A DNA stretch of 64,000 bases from Paraburkholderia nodosa (GTDB lineage Bacteria > Pseudomonadota > Gammaproteobacteria > Burkholderiales > Burkholderiaceae), in assembly GCF_001718195.1 (NCBI RefSeq), contig NZ_MCNV01000007.1, forward strand, positions 1 through 64,000. Reading direction: 5' to 3'. Shown in pieces: positions 46,994-57,159 of the stretch (positions within the stretch are counted from its first letter, which is position 1; each line of letters opens with the position of its first letter). Position numbers and translations under genes: made by a program. Below the pieces are notes generated by a model. That model saw only the letters and a list, made by a program, of their open reading frames with translations, searched no databases and was not told the origin of the DNA.

Positions 46994-47824
46994 TCAGCGC
47001 TGGCAGCGCGGACAGAAATAAGTGGAACGCTGGCCCTGCACGATCTGTTTGATCGGCGTGCCGCACACGCGGCAGGGTTGGCCCGCGCGGTCATAAACGA
47101 AGTATTCGAGCTGAAAATAGCCGCTTTCGCCGTTGCTGCCGACGAAGTCGCGCAGCGTGCTGCCGCCCTTCTCGATGGCCGAGGCGAGCACGGCGCGCAC
47201 GGCATCCGCGAGGAGTTCGTAGCGCGCGAGCGAAACGCGGCCCGCCGGGGTCGTCGGCCGGATACCGGCGCGGAACAGACTTTCCGATGCGTAGATATTG
47301 CCCACGCCCACCACGATATCGCCCGCGAGGAGAGCCTGCTTGACGGCGACCTTGCGGCCGCGGGTCTCGCGAAAGAGCAGCGCGCCGTCGAAGGCCGGTG
47401 TGAACGGCTCGATGCCGAGCGCCGCCAGCAGCGGATGGCCGAGCACGTCGCCAGCCTCGCGCGGGTGCCAGAGCACGGCGCCGAACCGGCGCGGGTCGCG
47501 AAAGCGCAGCGTGAAGTCGTCGAAGAACCAGTCGACGTGATCGTGCTTCTCCGCGGCCGGCGGCTTCGGCAGATTGCGCAGCACGCGCAGCGTGCCGGTC
47601 ATGCCGAGATGCACGATGAACCAGCCTTCGTCGACCTCGAACAGCAAATACTTGCCGCGCCGCCCAACCGAACGTATCGTGCGGCCGCGCAGCGTACGGG
47701 CGAGCGTAGCCGGCACGGGCCAGCGCAATGCGGGGTTGCGCACCTCCACGCGCTCGACGCGGCGGCCCGCGACCCACGGTTCGATCCCCCTTCGGGTAAC
47801 CTCAACTTCTGGCAACTCTGGCAT
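46994..47824 (-). CDS. mutM: Formamidopyrimidine-DNA glycosylase
   Basis: 276 aa. N-terminal 'MPELPEVE' supplies the catalytic proline P2 and E3. The helix-two-turn-helix lies near 155-185 ('[20 protein letters not shown]'). The C-terminal zinc finger has CxxC pairs in 'CRVCGTP' and 'CPRCQR'. It excises 8-oxoguanine and ring-opened purines opposite C. It is transcribed with mutY and divergently from the TPR-lolB-ispE run, 122 bp away. Confidence 0.97.
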   Translation of the reverse strand: MPELPEVEVTRRGIEPWVAGRRVERVEVRNPALRWPVPATLARTLRGRTIRSVGRRGKYLLFEVDEGWFIVHLGMTGTLRVLRNLPKPPAAEKHDHVDWFFDDFTLRFRDPRRFGAVLWHPREAGDVLGHPLLAALGIEPFTPAFDGALLFRETRGRKVAVKQALLAGDIVVGVGNIYASESLFRAGIRPTTPAGRVSLARYELLADAVRAVLASAIEKGGSTLRDFVGSNGESGYFQLEYFVYDRAGQPCRVCGTPIKQIVQGQRSTYFCPRCQR

Positions 47825-47946
47825 ATCTCGCGGCCTGATTCGGATGCTGGTCCGGGTTGGTCTGCAACTTGCGTAAACGTGTGTGCGCGTTGTGCGCGTA
47901 TTGTAGCCAGCGCGTTACAATCGACCGAAACATTCGACGGAATTCC

Positions 47947-49782
47947 ATGGAACTGTCTTTCGTTAAGCTGTTCGCGAAGCGTCCCGCGACGCCCCGCGCC
48001 CCTGCCGCCTTCGCGCGTCGCCTCGTTGGCGCCGCAGTTCTCGCCGCCTGGGCGTTGACCACGTCGAGCGCATATGCGCAGGATCCGTCCCCTGACACGG
48101 ACGACACTTCCGTCACCATGCCGGACGCTTTCGGTCCCCCCTCGCCCGACGAGAAGAAGGATCTGCCGGCCGTTCCGCTGTCGAGCCAGATCGTCTTCCA
48201 GGTGCTCGCCGCGGAAATCGCGCTGCAGCGCGACCAGCCTGCCCCCGCCTTTCAAACGTATCTCGCGCTCGCGCGCGACACGCACGACCCGCGCATGGCG
48301 CAGCGCGCGACGGAAATCGCGCTCTCGGCGCAAAGCCCGTCCGACGCCCTGACTGCGGTGCAGCTCTGGCAGCAGTACGCGCCCGATTCCGAGCGCGCGG
48401 CGCAGCTCGACGCGTCACTCCTCGTGCTCGCGGGCAAGCCCGACGACGCCCAGCCGCTGCTTGCGCGCGAACTCGCGAAGGTACCGGCCGACAGTCGTGG
48501 CCAGGCGATCCTCTCGCTGCAGCTTCTGCTTTCGCGCGGTCCCAATCGCGTGGGCGGCCTGAATGTGCTCAAAACGCTGCTCAAGGACGACATGAACCGT
48601 CCCGAGGCGCAGCTCGCGATCGGCCGCCAGCAGCTGCTCGCCGACGACGCACCCGGCGCACGCAAGTCGTTCGAGCAGGCGCTCGCGCTCAAGCCCGACT
48701 ACCTTCCCGCCGCGCTGATGCTCGCGCAGATGGGGCCGGAGGAGCGCGCCGAAGGCATTGCGTCGATCGAAAAGTACGTCCAGCAGAACCCGAAGTCGCG
48801 TGAAGGGCGTCTCGCACTCGCGCAGACCTATCTCGCTGCCGACCGCCTCGACGACGCGCAGAAGCAGTTCGAGATTCTGCACAAGGACAACGCGACCGAC
48901 CTGATGCCGCTCATGGCGCTCGCGCTCATCAGCGTGCAGCAGAAGAAGTTCGACGCCGCGCAGAAGTATCTGACGCAATACGCGCAGGTTGCCGAGAAGA
49001 ATCCGGCCGCCGACCCAGGTCAGGCCTATATTTACCTCGCGCAACTGTCGGTCGAGCAGAAGGACGACGCCGGCGCACAGAAGTGGCTCGACAAGATCCA
49101 GCCCAACAGCCAGCAATATGTGCCGGCCCAGATCACGCGCGCACAGATCCTGGACAAGGAAGGCAAGACCGACGACGCGCGCCGTCAGCTCGCGAGCATT
49201 CAGGCCGACGATCCGCGCGACCAGGCGCTGATCGCGCGCACCGACGCCGCGATCCTGTTCGACGCGAAGCGCTACCCGGAAGCCGAAGCACGGCTCGCGA
49301 AGGCGACCGCCGACTTCCCGGACGACCCGGACCTCACCTATGACTACGCGATGGCTGCGGAAAAAACCGGCCACTACGACGTCATGGAAGCGCAGCTGCG
49401 CAAGCTGATCAAGACGCAGCCCGACAATCCGCAGGCCTACAACGCGCTCGGTTACTCGCTTGCGGACCGCAATCAGCGCCTGCAGGAAGCCGACAAACTG
49501 GTGGAAAAAGCCTCGTCGCTCGCACCGGACGACGCGTTCATCATGGACAGTGTGGGCTGGGTCAAATACCGCCTGGGTGACAATGCCGACGCGATCAAGC
49601 TCTTGCGCAAGGCCTACAGCCTCCAGCCGAACGCGGAAATAGGCGCGCACCTCGGTGAAGTGCTCTGGAAAAACGGCGACCAGGACGGCGCACGCGCCGC
49701 GTGGCGCGAGGCCCGCAAGCTCGAACCCGACAACGACACGCTCCTGAAGACGCTCAAACGCTTCCAGGTCAACGATCTCTGA
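47947..49782 (+). CDS. Periplasmic/outer-membrane tetratricopeptide repeat protein, 611 aa
   Basis: Signal peptide to about residue 45 ('[20 protein letters not shown]', cleavage after AYA). A long series of TPR-like helix pairs (about 75-600) follows, with canonical repeats toward the end ('[20 protein letters not shown]', '[20 protein letters not shown]'). The family often sits immediately before lolB in Burkholderiales; the stop shares its A with the lolB start, hinting at a linked role in envelope biogenesis. ATG 47947 directly precedes the signal peptide. No catalytic motif is present. Confidence 0.9.
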   Translation: MELSFVKLFAKRPATPRAPAAFARRLVGAAVLAAWALTTSSAYAQDPSPDTDDTSVTMPDAFGPPSPDEKKDLPAVPLSSQIVFQVLAAEIALQRDQPAPAFQTYLALARDTHDPRMAQRATEIALSAQSPSDALTAVQLWQQYAPDSERAAQLDASLLVLAGKPDDAQPLLARELAKVPADSRGQAILSLQLLLSRGPNRVGGLNVLKTLLKDDMNRPEAQLAIGRQQLLADDAPGARKSFEQALALKPDYLPAALMLAQMGPEERAEGIASIEKYVQQNPKSREGRLALAQTYLAADRLDDAQKQFEILHKDNATDLMPLMALALISVQQKKFDAAQKYLTQYAQVAEKNPAADPGQAYIYLAQLSVEQKDDAGAQKWLDKIQPNSQQYVPAQITRAQILDKEGKTDDARRQLASIQADDPRDQALIARTDAAILFDAKRYPEAEARLAKATADFPDDPDLTYDYAMAAEKTGHYDVMEAQLRKLIKTQPDNPQAYNALGYSLADRNQRLQEADKLVEKASSLAPDDAFIMDSVGWVKYRLGDNADAIKLLRKAYSLQPNAEIGAHLGEVLWKNGDQDGARAAWREARKLEPDNDTLLKTLKRFQVNDL

Positions 49783-50444
49783 TGGCAGATTTTTTCACTT
49801 CGATTTCCCCCCAGGCTCTCACCGTTGCGCGCGCAGCCAGTTTCGTACGGCGCGCGTCGCTCGGCGCAGCGGCGGCCGCGCTCCTCGCGCTGACGGGTTG
49901 CGCGACGCAGCAGCCGCCGCGCCAACCTTCCACCTCGAACGCCACGACGTCGCTCAGTACGCAGACGAACCGCGCCTATCATGGCCGCTTCGCCGTTCAA
50001 TATGTCGATCAGAACGGCCAGCAGCGCAACGCGTACGGCAACTTCGACTGGCACGAGACCGATTCGACGGTGACGCTGCAACTGCTCAATCCGCTCGGCC
50101 AGACACTCGCGCTCGTCACTTCCGCGCCGTCGCAAGCCACGCTGGAACTGCCCAACCGCCAGCCGCTCACGGCCGACAACGTGAGCACGCTCATGCAGCA
50201 GGCGCTCGGCTTTGCCCTGCCCGTGGAAGGGCTGCGCTACTGGCTGCAGCCTTCGGTCGCGCCCACCTCGCATGCACGCACTACGCCCGACTCGCAGAAT
50301 CCGCAGCGGCTTTCGCAGATCGAGCAGGACGGCTGGACCATCGATTACGTCGCCTACGCCGACGCGCCGGCCAATGGCGTGAAACGCGTCAATCTCACGC
50401 GCGAAGCACCGCCGCTCCAGATCAAGCTCGTGCTCGACCAGTAA
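49782..50444 (+). CDS. lolB: Outer-membrane lipoprotein LolB
   Basis: 220 aa. Lipobox 'LALTGC' makes C40 the lipidated residue after a 39-residue signal. The mature protein has the LolB half-barrel ('[20 protein letters not shown]' as first strands). It accepts lipoproteins from LolA and inserts them in the outer membrane. The C-terminal region '[20 protein letters not shown]' is typical. It is translationally coupled to the TPR gene and followed by ispE after 80 bp. Confidence 0.93.
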   Translation: MADFFTSISPQALTVARAASFVRRASLGAAAAALLALTGCATQQPPRQPSTSNATTSLSTQTNRAYHGRFAVQYVDQNGQQRNAYGNFDWHETDSTVTLQLLNPLGQTLALVTSAPSQATLELPNRQPLTADNVSTLMQQALGFALPVEGLRYWLQPSVAPTSHARTTPDSQNPQRLSQIEQDGWTIDYVAYADAPANGVKRVNLTREAPPLQIKLVLDQ

Positions 50445-50524
50445 GCGGGCCGGTTGCGGTCTCTCATCAGCAATATCTGGCCGGCACGCGCCGGCCAGAA
50501 TCCAGGCATCATCCCAAGAGCATC

Positions 50525-51427
50525 ATGATCGAAACCCAGGACTCGCTGCGCGACTGCCTAGCGCCCGCGAAACTCAATCTCTTCCTGCACATCACGGGCC
50601 GGCGCCCCAATGGCTATCACGATCTGCAGACCGTGTTCCAGTTGCTCGACTGGGGCGACACGCTGCATTTCACGCGCCGCCACGACGGCCGCATCACGCG
50701 CACCGTGGAAGTGGAAGGCGTACCTGCCGAGCACGACCTCACCGTGCGCGCCGCGACGCTGCTCAAGGAACACACGGGCACGAGCGAGGGTGTCGAGATC
50801 GATATCGAAAAGCGTCTGCCGATGGGCGCGGGTCTCGGCGGCGGCAGCTCCGACGCGGCCACGACGCTGCTCGCGCTCAACCGCCTGTGGAAGCTCAACC
50901 TGCAACGCGAGGAATTGCAGGCGCTCGCACTCGAACTGGGCGCGGACGTGCCCTTCTTCGTGTTCGGGAAAAATGCGTTCGCGGAGGGTGTTGGCGAAGC
51001 CCTCGAGGCTGTACAATTGCCCCCGCGTCATTTTTTGGTCGTGACGCCGCGGGTTCATGTTCCTACTGCCGAGATTTTTTCAGAAAAATCGTTGACAAGG
51101 GACACAAAGACCTGCACAATTGCAGTCTTTCTTGCACAGCAAGCAACGCAGAACGGATGGCCAGACAGCTTCGGTCATAACGATATGCAAGCGGTTGTCG
51201 CAGGAAAATACGCGGAAGTAGCGCAGGTGCTTCGATGGTTTGAGAGTGTCTCGAACAGCATCGCACCAGCGCGGATGACCGGATCGGGTGCCAGCGTTTT
51301 TGCAGCATTCGCCAGTCGGTCCGAAGCAGAATCGGCACAGGCCAGACTGCTTGCGGAACAACCGGACTGGCGAAGCGCGGTAGCCTCGAGTCTGAACAAG
51401 CATCCACTCTTCGCTTTCGCGGCATAG
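50525..51427 (+). CDS. ispE: 4-diphosphocytidyl-2-C-methyl-D-erythritol kinase
   Basis: 300 aa GHMP kinase of the MEP isoprenoid pathway. '[20 protein letters not shown]' holds the substrate-binding lysine, the ATP loop is '[18 protein letters not shown]' (about 100-117), and '[14 protein letters not shown]' is the third motif. The last 120 codons (from about 51057) are clearly less GC-rich than the first part and carry a promoter-like TTGACA-N17-CACAAT. A long upstream in-frame extension through lolB is not coding. tRNA-Gln follows 50 bp downstream. Confidence 0.95.
   Translation: MIETQDSLRDCLAPAKLNLFLHITGRRPNGYHDLQTVFQLLDWGDTLHFTRRHDGRITRTVEVEGVPAEHDLTVRAATLLKEHTGTSEGVEIDIEKRLPMGAGLGGGSSDAATTLLALNRLWKLNLQREELQALALELGADVPFFVFGKNAFAEGVGEALEAVQLPPRHFLVVTPRVHVPTAEIFSEKSLTRDTKTCTIAVFLAQQATQNGWPDSFGHNDMQAVVAGKYAEVAQVLRWFESVSNSIAPARMTGSGASVFAAFASRSEAESAQARLLAEQPDWRSAVASSLNKHPLFAFAA
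51092..51120 (+). promoter_or_regulatory. Promoter inside ispE for tRNA-Gln and prs
   Basis: Consensus -35 TTGACA, exact 17-bp spacer, -10 CACAAT (4 of 6). It lies within the AT-richer 3' part of ispE, about 350 bp before the tRNA. No other good promoter is visible in the 50 bp between ispE and the tRNA. Confidence 0.5.
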
Positions 51428-51477
51428 TTTTGCATGGTTGATCGTCCTACCGGTCAGTCAGGCTCAAAGTTGAGTGT

Positions 51478-51554
51478 AGGGGAGTCGCCAAGTTGGTTAA
51501 GGCACCGGATTTTGATTCCGGCATGCGAGGGTTCGAGTCCTTCCTCCCCTGCCA
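51478..51554 (+). tRNA. tRNA-Gln (anticodon TTG)
   Basis: Acceptor arms AGGGGAG/CTCCCCT pair over 7 bp, with discriminator G and encoded CCA (51552-51554). The anticodon stem CCGGA/TCCGG closes a 7-nt loop TTTTGAT, giving anticodon TTG. The T-arm contains GGTTCGAGTCC. The ispE-tRNA(Gln)-prs order is common in Burkholderiales, where this tRNA sits upstream of the PRPP synthetase gene. Confidence 0.97.
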
Positions 51555-51643
51555 AAAATTCCAGGCAGTTCGCTCTGTGGGTTACCCGGAGCAGTTCGCC
51601 CAAGTAGTTCCTCTCGCCCCCCAAAGTCCGCAGCAGGTGCATG

Positions 51644-52600
51644 ATGAGCAGCCATGACGGCCTGATGGTTTTTACTGGCAACGCAAATCCCGCGCTTGCC
51701 CAGGAAGTCGTCAAGATCCTCGGTATTCCCCTCGGTAAGGCTATGGTTAGCCGATTTTCCGACGGTGAAATCCAGGTCGAAATCCAGGAAAACGTGCGCG
51801 GCAAGGACGTCTTCGTCCTTCAGTCGACTTGCGCGCCGACCAACGACAACCTGATGGAACTGATGATCATGGTCGATGCGCTCAAGCGCGCATCCGCAGG
51901 CCGGATCACCGCAGCTATTCCCTACTTCGGCTATGCCCGTCAAGACCGCCGCCCCCGTTCGGCGCGCGTCGCCATCTCGGCGAAGGTCGTGGCGAACATG
52001 CTGGAAATCGCCGGCGTCGAGCGGATCATCACGATGGATCTGCACGCTGACCAGATTCAGGGCTTCTTCGATATTCCCGTCGACAACATCTACGCGACGC
52101 CCGTGTTGCTCGGCGATCTGCGCAAGCAGAATCACGAGAACCTGCTGGTCGTTTCGCCGGACGTCGGCGGCGTGGTGCGCGCCCGTGCGCTCGCCAAGCA
52201 ACTGAATTGCGATCTCGCCATCATCGACAAGCGTCGTCCGAAGGCGAACGTCGCCGAAGTGATGAACATCATCGGTGAAGTCGAAGGCCGCACCTGCGTG
52301 ATCATGGACGACATGGTCGACACCGCCGGCACGCTCTGCAAGGCAGCGCAAGTGCTGAAGGAACGCGGCGCGAAGAAGGTGTTCGCTTACGCCACGCACC
52401 CGGTTCTCTCGGGTGGCGCAGGCGAGCGCATCGCCGCTTCGGCTCTGGACGAACTCGTCGTGACCGACACGATTCCGCTGGGCGCCGAAGCGCGTTCGTG
52501 CGCGAAGATCCGCTCGCTCACGAGCGCAGGACTTCTCGCCGAAACGTTCTCGCGTATCCGTCGCGGCGACTCGGTGATGTCGCTGTTCGCGGAAAGCTAA
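51644..52600 (+). CDS. prs: Ribose-phosphate pyrophosphokinase
   Basis: 318 aa. It makes PRPP from ribose 5-phosphate and ATP. The flexible-loop motif '[14 protein letters not shown]' (about 94-107), '[14 protein letters not shown]' with the metal-binding histidine, and the PRPP motif '[13 protein letters not shown]' (about 217-229) are intact. An alternative ATG lies one codon upstream (51641). PRPP feeds apt (33246-33812) and histidine and nucleotide synthesis. rplY follows 169 bp downstream on the same strand. Confidence 0.97.
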   Translation: MSSHDGLMVFTGNANPALAQEVVKILGIPLGKAMVSRFSDGEIQVEIQENVRGKDVFVLQSTCAPTNDNLMELMIMVDALKRASAGRITAAIPYFGYARQDRRPRSARVAISAKVVANMLEIAGVERIITMDLHADQIQGFFDIPVDNIYATPVLLGDLRKQNHENLLVVSPDVGGVVRARALAKQLNCDLAIIDKRRPKANVAEVMNIIGEVEGRTCVIMDDMVDTAGTLCKAAQVLKERGAKKVFAYATHPVLSGGAGERIAASALDELVVTDTIPLGAEARSCAKIRSLTSAGLLAETFSRIRRGDSVMSLFAES

Positions 52601-52769
52601 GAAGAATTGACGCGCAAGGCGCGGTGTTCGCAAGGACGCCGCGCTTTTGCACGTAATCGGCGCGAACGGACGATGGTTCGCGCTGCATCGCTGGGGGCCG
52701 GAAGGCAGGCATTCTGCTGAAAAGGCCCCGTTTTACTGCCTGGTCGCGGGCAGTGCAATGGAGAATCAA

Positions 52770-53378
52770 ATGAAAGTCATCGCTTTCGAGCGTAACCTGC
52801 AAGGTACGGGTGCGAGCCGCCGCCTGCGCATTGCTGGCAAGACCCCTGGCATCGTTTACGGTGTCGGCGCCGAGCCGCAACTGATCGAAATCGATCACAA
52901 CGCGCTGTGGCACGCCCTCAAGAAGGAAGCCTTCCACTCGTCGATCCTCGACCTCGAAGTGGCCGGCAAGTCGCAGCAAGTGCTGCTGCGCGACGTGCAA
53001 TACCACCCGTTCCGTCAGCTCGTGCTGCACGTGGACTTCCAGCGCGTGGATCCGAGCAAGAAGATCCACACGAAGGTGCCCCTGCACTTCATGAACCAGG
53101 AAACCAACCCGGCTGTGAAGACGGGTGGCGCGATCATCTCGCACGTTCTGGCTGAAATCGAAATCCAGTGCCTGCCGGGCCAACTGCCGGAATTCCTCGA
53201 AGTCGACCTCGCCAAGATCGAAGCCGGTCAATCGCTGCATGCCAAGGACATCACCCTGCCCGCAGGCGTGACGCTGGTTCAGCACGTCGAAGTGGAAAAC
53301 CCGGTCATCGTGTCGGCACCCGTGCCGGCTGGCGCCCAGGCGGCTGCTGAAGGCGAAGAAGCGCCGGCTGCGGAGTAA
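52770..53378 (+). CDS. rplY: 50S ribosomal protein L25/general stress protein Ctc
   Basis: 202 aa, the long two-domain form. The N-terminal 5S-rRNA-binding L25 domain (about 1-95, '[20 protein letters not shown]') is followed by a TL5/Ctc C-terminal domain (about 100-190) and an acidic alanine-rich tail. ATG 52770 has GGAGA 7 nt upstream; a longer open frame through 52647 is not family-like. It is followed by a clear terminator and by pth, another translation gene. Confidence 0.95.
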   Translation: MKVIAFERNLQGTGASRRLRIAGKTPGIVYGVGAEPQLIEIDHNALWHALKKEAFHSSILDLEVAGKSQQVLLRDVQYHPFRQLVLHVDFQRVDPSKKIHTKVPLHFMNQETNPAVKTGGAIISHVLAEIEIQCLPGQLPEFLEVDLAKIEAGQSLHAKDITLPAGVTLVQHVEVENPVIVSAPVPAGAQAAAEGEEAPAAE

Positions 53379-53437
53379 GCGCAGCGGCCTCAATGAGCCG
53401 ATCCTCTCGATCCGTTTCCCTGAAACGGTCGACGTGA

Positions 53438-53469
53438 CCCGCCGCGGTTCGCCCCGGCGGGTTTTTTTT
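53438..53469 (+). terminator. Rho-independent terminator after rplY
   Basis: CCCGCCG pairs with CGGCGGG around a 10-nt loop, followed by eight Ts, 59 bp past the rplY stop and 58 bp before pth. Confidence 0.9.
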
Positions 53470-53527
53470 CGCACTTTTTCGTACACTTGCGGGTCAGTTC
53501 ATCGATTTACGCAAGCGGAACACCACA

Positions 53528-54130
53528 ATGATCAGGTTGATCGTCGGGCTCGGCAATCCGGGCGCCGAATACACGGCGACGCGCCACAACGCGGGCTTCT
53601 GGCTCGTGGACCAGCTCGCGCGCGAAGCCGGCACGACGCTGCGCGACGAGCGGCGCTTCCACGGCCACTACGCGAAGGCGCGACTCTACGGCGAGGAAGT
53701 GCATCTGCTCGAACCGCAGACCTATATGAACCGCTCGGGGCAATCGGTCGTCGCTCTCGCGGCGTTCTTCAAGATCCTGCCCGATCAGATCCTCGTCGCG
53801 CACGACGAGCTCGATCTGCCGCCCGGCGCCGTCAAGCTCAAGCTCGGCGGCGGCAGCGGCGGCCACAACGGCCTGAAGGACATATCCGCGCATCTGTCGA
53901 CGCAGCAGTATTGGCGTTTGCGCATCGGCATCGGCCATCCGCGCGACCTGATCCCCGAAGGCGCGCGCGCCGGTGCAAAGCCCGATGTCGCGAACTTCGT
54001 GCTCAAGCCGCCGCGCCGCGAAGAGCAAGAGGTGATCGACGCATCGATCGAACGCGCGCTCGCCGTGATGCCGACGTTCGTGAAGGGCGAGGCCGAACGC
54101 GCGGTGATGCAGCTGCATCGCAACGGTTGA
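53528..54130 (+). CDS. pth: Peptidyl-tRNA hydrolase
   Basis: 200 aa. It frees tRNA from dropped-off peptidyl-tRNA. The conserved N-terminus '[20 protein letters not shown]' has N10 and catalytic H20. '[14 protein letters not shown]', '[11 protein letters not shown]' with the catalytic aspartate, and '[11 protein letters not shown]' follow. Length is normal. hisC starts 16 bp later with its own Shine-Dalgarno. Confidence 0.97.
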   Translation: MIRLIVGLGNPGAEYTATRHNAGFWLVDQLAREAGTTLRDERRFHGHYAKARLYGEEVHLLEPQTYMNRSGQSVVALAAFFKILPDQILVAHDELDLPPGAVKLKLGGGSGGHNGLKDISAHLSTQQYWRLRIGIGHPRDLIPEGARAGAKPDVANFVLKPPRREEQEVIDASIERALAVMPTFVKGEAERAVMQLHRNG

Positions 54131-54145
54131 AACAAGGAGAGCGTC

Positions 54146-55213
54146 TTGAGTCGTTACTGGAGTGACATCGTCAACCGGCTCGTGCCCTACGTGCCGGGCG
54201 AGCAGCCCGCGCTCGCGAAGCCGGTCAAGCTCAACACCAACGAGAATCCGTATGCGCCCTCCCCGCGTGTGCTCGAGGCGATCCGCCACGAACTGGGCGA
54301 GACGGGCGAGTCGCTGCGCCGCTATCCCGACCCCGTCGCGAAGCGTCTGCGCGCCGCCGTGGCCGCGCATCACGGCATCCGCGCGGAGCAGGTGTTCGTC
54401 GGCAACGGCTCGGACGAGGTGCTCGCTCACGCCTTCCAGGCGCTGCTCAAGCACGACGAGCCGATCCTCTTTCCCGACATCACCTACAGCTTCTACCCGA
54501 CCTACGCGCGGCTCTACGAGGTCGAGTACCGCACCGTGCCGCTCACGGAACAGTTCACGATTCGCGTCGACGATTACCGCCAGCCCAATGGCGGCGTGAT
54601 TTTCCCGAATCCGAATGCGCCCACGGGTCACGCGCTGCCGCTCGCGGAAATCGAGCGGCTTGTCGCGGCGAACGCGGAATCCGTGGTAGTGATCGACGAA
54701 GCGTATGTGGATTTCGGCGCCGAGTCGGCGATTGCGCTGATCGACCGCTATCCGAACCTGCTGGTCGTGCACACAACTTCGAAATCGCGCTCGCTCGCGG
54801 GCATGCGCGTGGGCTTCGCGTTCGGCCACCCCGATCTCATCGACGCGCTCAACCGCGTAAAGGACAGCTTCAACTCGTACCCGCTCGACCGCCTGGCACA
54901 AGCCGCCGCGACCGCCGCTTACGAAGACGGCGAGTGGCTGAAGACCACGAGCGCGCGCGTGATCGCCAGCCGCGAGCGCCTGACGGCCGCGCTCACCGCG
55001 CTCGGCTTCGACGTGGTGCCTTCGGCGGCGAATTTCGTGTTCGCGACGCATTCTGCGCACGACGCGGCGGCAATTGCGGCCAAACTGCGCGAAAAGGAGA
55101 TCTTCGTGCGCCATTTCAACGCGCCGCGCGTGAGACAGCATCTGCGTATCTCGATCGGCACGGATCTCGAGTGCGACACGCTCATCGACGCATTGAAGGC
55201 CACCGTCGCGTAA
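54146..55213 (+). CDS. hisC: Histidinol-phosphate aminotransferase
   Basis: 355 aa, class I/II PLP aminotransferase. '[12 protein letters not shown]' (29-40), '[11 protein letters not shown]' and 'FPNPNAPTG' are standard. The PLP lysine is K213 in '[15 protein letters not shown]', and the phosphate-contacting arginine follows. It converts imidazole-acetol phosphate to histidinol phosphate. The start is TTG with AAGGAG upstream. This copy is separate from any his operon, so a second hisC is likely elsewhere; a role with aromatic amino acids cannot be excluded. A bidirectional terminator follows. Confidence 0.92.
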   Translation: MSRYWSDIVNRLVPYVPGEQPALAKPVKLNTNENPYAPSPRVLEAIRHELGETGESLRRYPDPVAKRLRAAVAAHHGIRAEQVFVGNGSDEVLAHAFQALLKHDEPILFPDITYSFYPTYARLYEVEYRTVPLTEQFTIRVDDYRQPNGGVIFPNPNAPTGHALPLAEIERLVAANAESVVVIDEAYVDFGAESAIALIDRYPNLLVVHTTSKSRSLAGMRVGFAFGHPDLIDALNRVKDSFNSYPLDRLAQAAATAAYEDGEWLKTTSARVIASRERLTAALTALGFDVVPSAANFVFATHSAHDAAAIAAKLREKEIFVRHFNAPRVRQHLRISIGTDLECDTLIDALKATVA

Positions 55214-55228
55214 GAAGACGGCAGGATG

Positions 55229-55259
55229 AAAAAAAAACGCGCCAGTTGGCGCGTTTTTT
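55229..55259. terminator. Bidirectional Rho-independent terminator between hisC and the ferredoxin gene
   Basis: Nine As, CGCGCCA-GT-TGGCGCG, six Ts: a compact hairpin flanked by A- and T-runs, so it works for hisC on the plus strand and for the convergent ferredoxin gene on the minus strand. Confidence 0.92.
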
Positions 55260-55281
55260 ATTTTCCGCAGAATTACGCGAT

Positions 55282-55587
<306 letters not shown>

Positions 55588-55622
55588 TTAGCCCGACAGT
55601 TTACGCTGCTTTGGCCGGGCGT

Positions 55623-56126
55623 TCACACCTTCGTAACCGGGGCGCCCATCGAGGCCACCTTGTCCTGCAAGCGCTTTTCCACGGACGGAAACACGAACTT
55701 GCTCACGTCGCCGCCCAACTGGGCGATTTCGCGCACAATCGTGCCCGAAATGAACTGATACTGGTCCGATGGCGTCATGAACATCGTCTCGACGTCGGGC
55801 AGCAGGTAACGGTTCATGCCCGCCATCTGAAATTCGTACTCGAAGTCCGACACCGCGCGCAGGCCGCGCACGATCACGCGTGCGTTGTTGGTGCGCACGA
55901 AGTCCTTCAGGAGCCCCTTGAAGCTCATGACCTGCACGTTCGGATAGTGGCCGAGCACCTCGTGGGCAATCTCGAGCCGCTCGTCGAGCGAGAAGAAAGG
56001 CTTCTTGTTGCGGCTGTCCGCAACGCCGACTACCAGCGTGTCGAAAATGCTCGACGCGCGCCGCACGAGATCTTCGTGGCCGCGCGTGAGCGGGTCGAAG
56101 GTACCGGGGTACACGGCGACTACCAT
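55623..56126 (-). CDS. coaD: Phosphopantetheine adenylyltransferase
   Basis: 167 aa. It catalyses the penultimate step of coenzyme A synthesis. '[20 protein letters not shown]' contains the T/HxGH nucleotidyltransferase motif, and '[13 protein letters not shown]' the second conserved loop. ATG 56126 gives the family N-terminus 'MVVAVYPG'; twenty further in-frame codons exist upstream but are not conserved. It lies 108 bp after rsmD, and the rsmD-coaD pair is conserved widely. Confidence 0.96.
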   Translation of the reverse strand: MVVAVYPGTFDPLTRGHEDLVRRASSIFDTLVVGVADSRNKKPFFSLDERLEIAHEVLGHYPNVQVMSFKGLLKDFVRTNNARVIVRGLRAVSDFEYEFQMAGMNRYLLPDVETMFMTPSDQYQFISGTIVREIAQLGGDVSKFVFPSVEKRLQDKVASMGAPVTKV

Positions 56127-56234
56127 GAGGCTTCTCCTCTCAACAGAAATGGGGCGCAATGCAGTGCCGTGGCGACGCATGCGCACGTGCGTGCGTGACG
56201 GCCAGGCCGCCCGCCGCTTCTTATCGAACGCGCA

Positions 56235-56876
56235 TTATTCCTCATTTTCGCGCTGCAGCAAATGATAGTGAACGGCGCCGGCCCGGCCCTCGCGCACCAC
56301 GCTCCAGCCCGCCAGCACGGGCCGCGCAGCTGGATCGATACGCTCACCTGACTCCACGTAAAGCCAGCCGTCCGGGGCGACGAGCGGCGCAGCCAGTTCG
56401 AGTGAGCGCTCGAGCAGCGCGGTGTCGCCGAACGGGGGATCGAGGAACACCACATCGAACGAGCCTGGCGCGAGATTGGCCGCGAGACGCAGTGCGTCGG
56501 CTTCTGCGATTTCGATCATGCGCGCGCCAAGCCGCGCCTGGTTCGAGCGCAGTTGCGCGGCGGCGCGCGCGCTGCGCTCCACCATCACGACGCGCGCGGC
56601 GCCCCGCGAGGCCGCCTCGAAGCCGAGGCCGCCGCTGCCCGCGAAAAGGTCGAGGCAACGCAGACCGTCGAGACGCTGGCCAAGCCAGTTGAAGACCGTC
56701 TCGCGCACGCGATCGGGGGTCGGACGCAAACCGTCGAGGTCGAGCACCGGCAGCGGCGTGCGCTTCCAGTCGCCGCCGATGATGCGGATCGTGTGCGCAC
56801 CGCCGCCGCCACGTGCGCGGGGATCGGGCTGATGGGTGCGGCCGCCTTGGCCACGTGAAGGTGAGGAACGGGTCAT
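56235..56876 (-). CDS. rsmD: 16S rRNA (guanine(966)-N(2))-methyltransferase
   Basis: 213 aa. SAM-dependent Rossmann methyltransferase. 'LDLFAGSGGLGFEAASRGAA' (about 75-94) is the SAM-binding motif and 'DPPF' (146-149) the catalytic motif of N-methyltransferases. 'RIIGGDWKRTPL' and 'RPTPDRVRETVFNWL' are RsmD signatures. The first about 27 residues are Gly/Arg-rich and probably disordered or an overcalled start. It is divergent from ftsY across 283 bp. Confidence 0.94.
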   Translation of the reverse strand: MTRSSPSRGQGGRTHQPDPRARGGGGAHTIRIIGGDWKRTPLPVLDLDGLRPTPDRVRETVFNWLGQRLDGLRCLDLFAGSGGLGFEAASRGAARVVMVERSARAAAQLRSNQARLGARMIEIAEADALRLAANLAPGSFDVVFLDPPFGDTALLERSLELAAPLVAPDGWLYVESGERIDPAARPVLAGWSVVREGRAGAVHYHLLQRENEE

Positions 56877-57159
56877 GCGTTGGGTCGTACCGCTGCGTGC
56901 ATTTGACCGCTGGCAGTCAACTTGCCGGCGGAACTCGACTGTGGGGTTCGACGCTTTCGCATCGCGCCCTCCAATGCGCGCACGTTACCACAGGGGCGCG
57001 CAGGTGCCGCGTGCGCGCCGCAACGCTCCCACGGCGATGCCGCAGCGACTCCAGCTAACGCGCCTGATAAAATGCCATGTTTTCCGCGCGTTACCTCTTC
57101 CATGCTGTCGCTGACCGCCCCTCGGTCCGACCCGCAGCGCGCCTGACCCACCCCAGACC

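Noticed and set aside
51478..51554. tRNA-Gln as an attachment site for an integrated element
   Set aside because: No partial duplicate of the tRNA 3' end, no integrase and no change in gene content next to it.
53434..53528. Extra small gene between rplY and pth
   Set aside because: The space is filled by a clear terminator and the pth leader.
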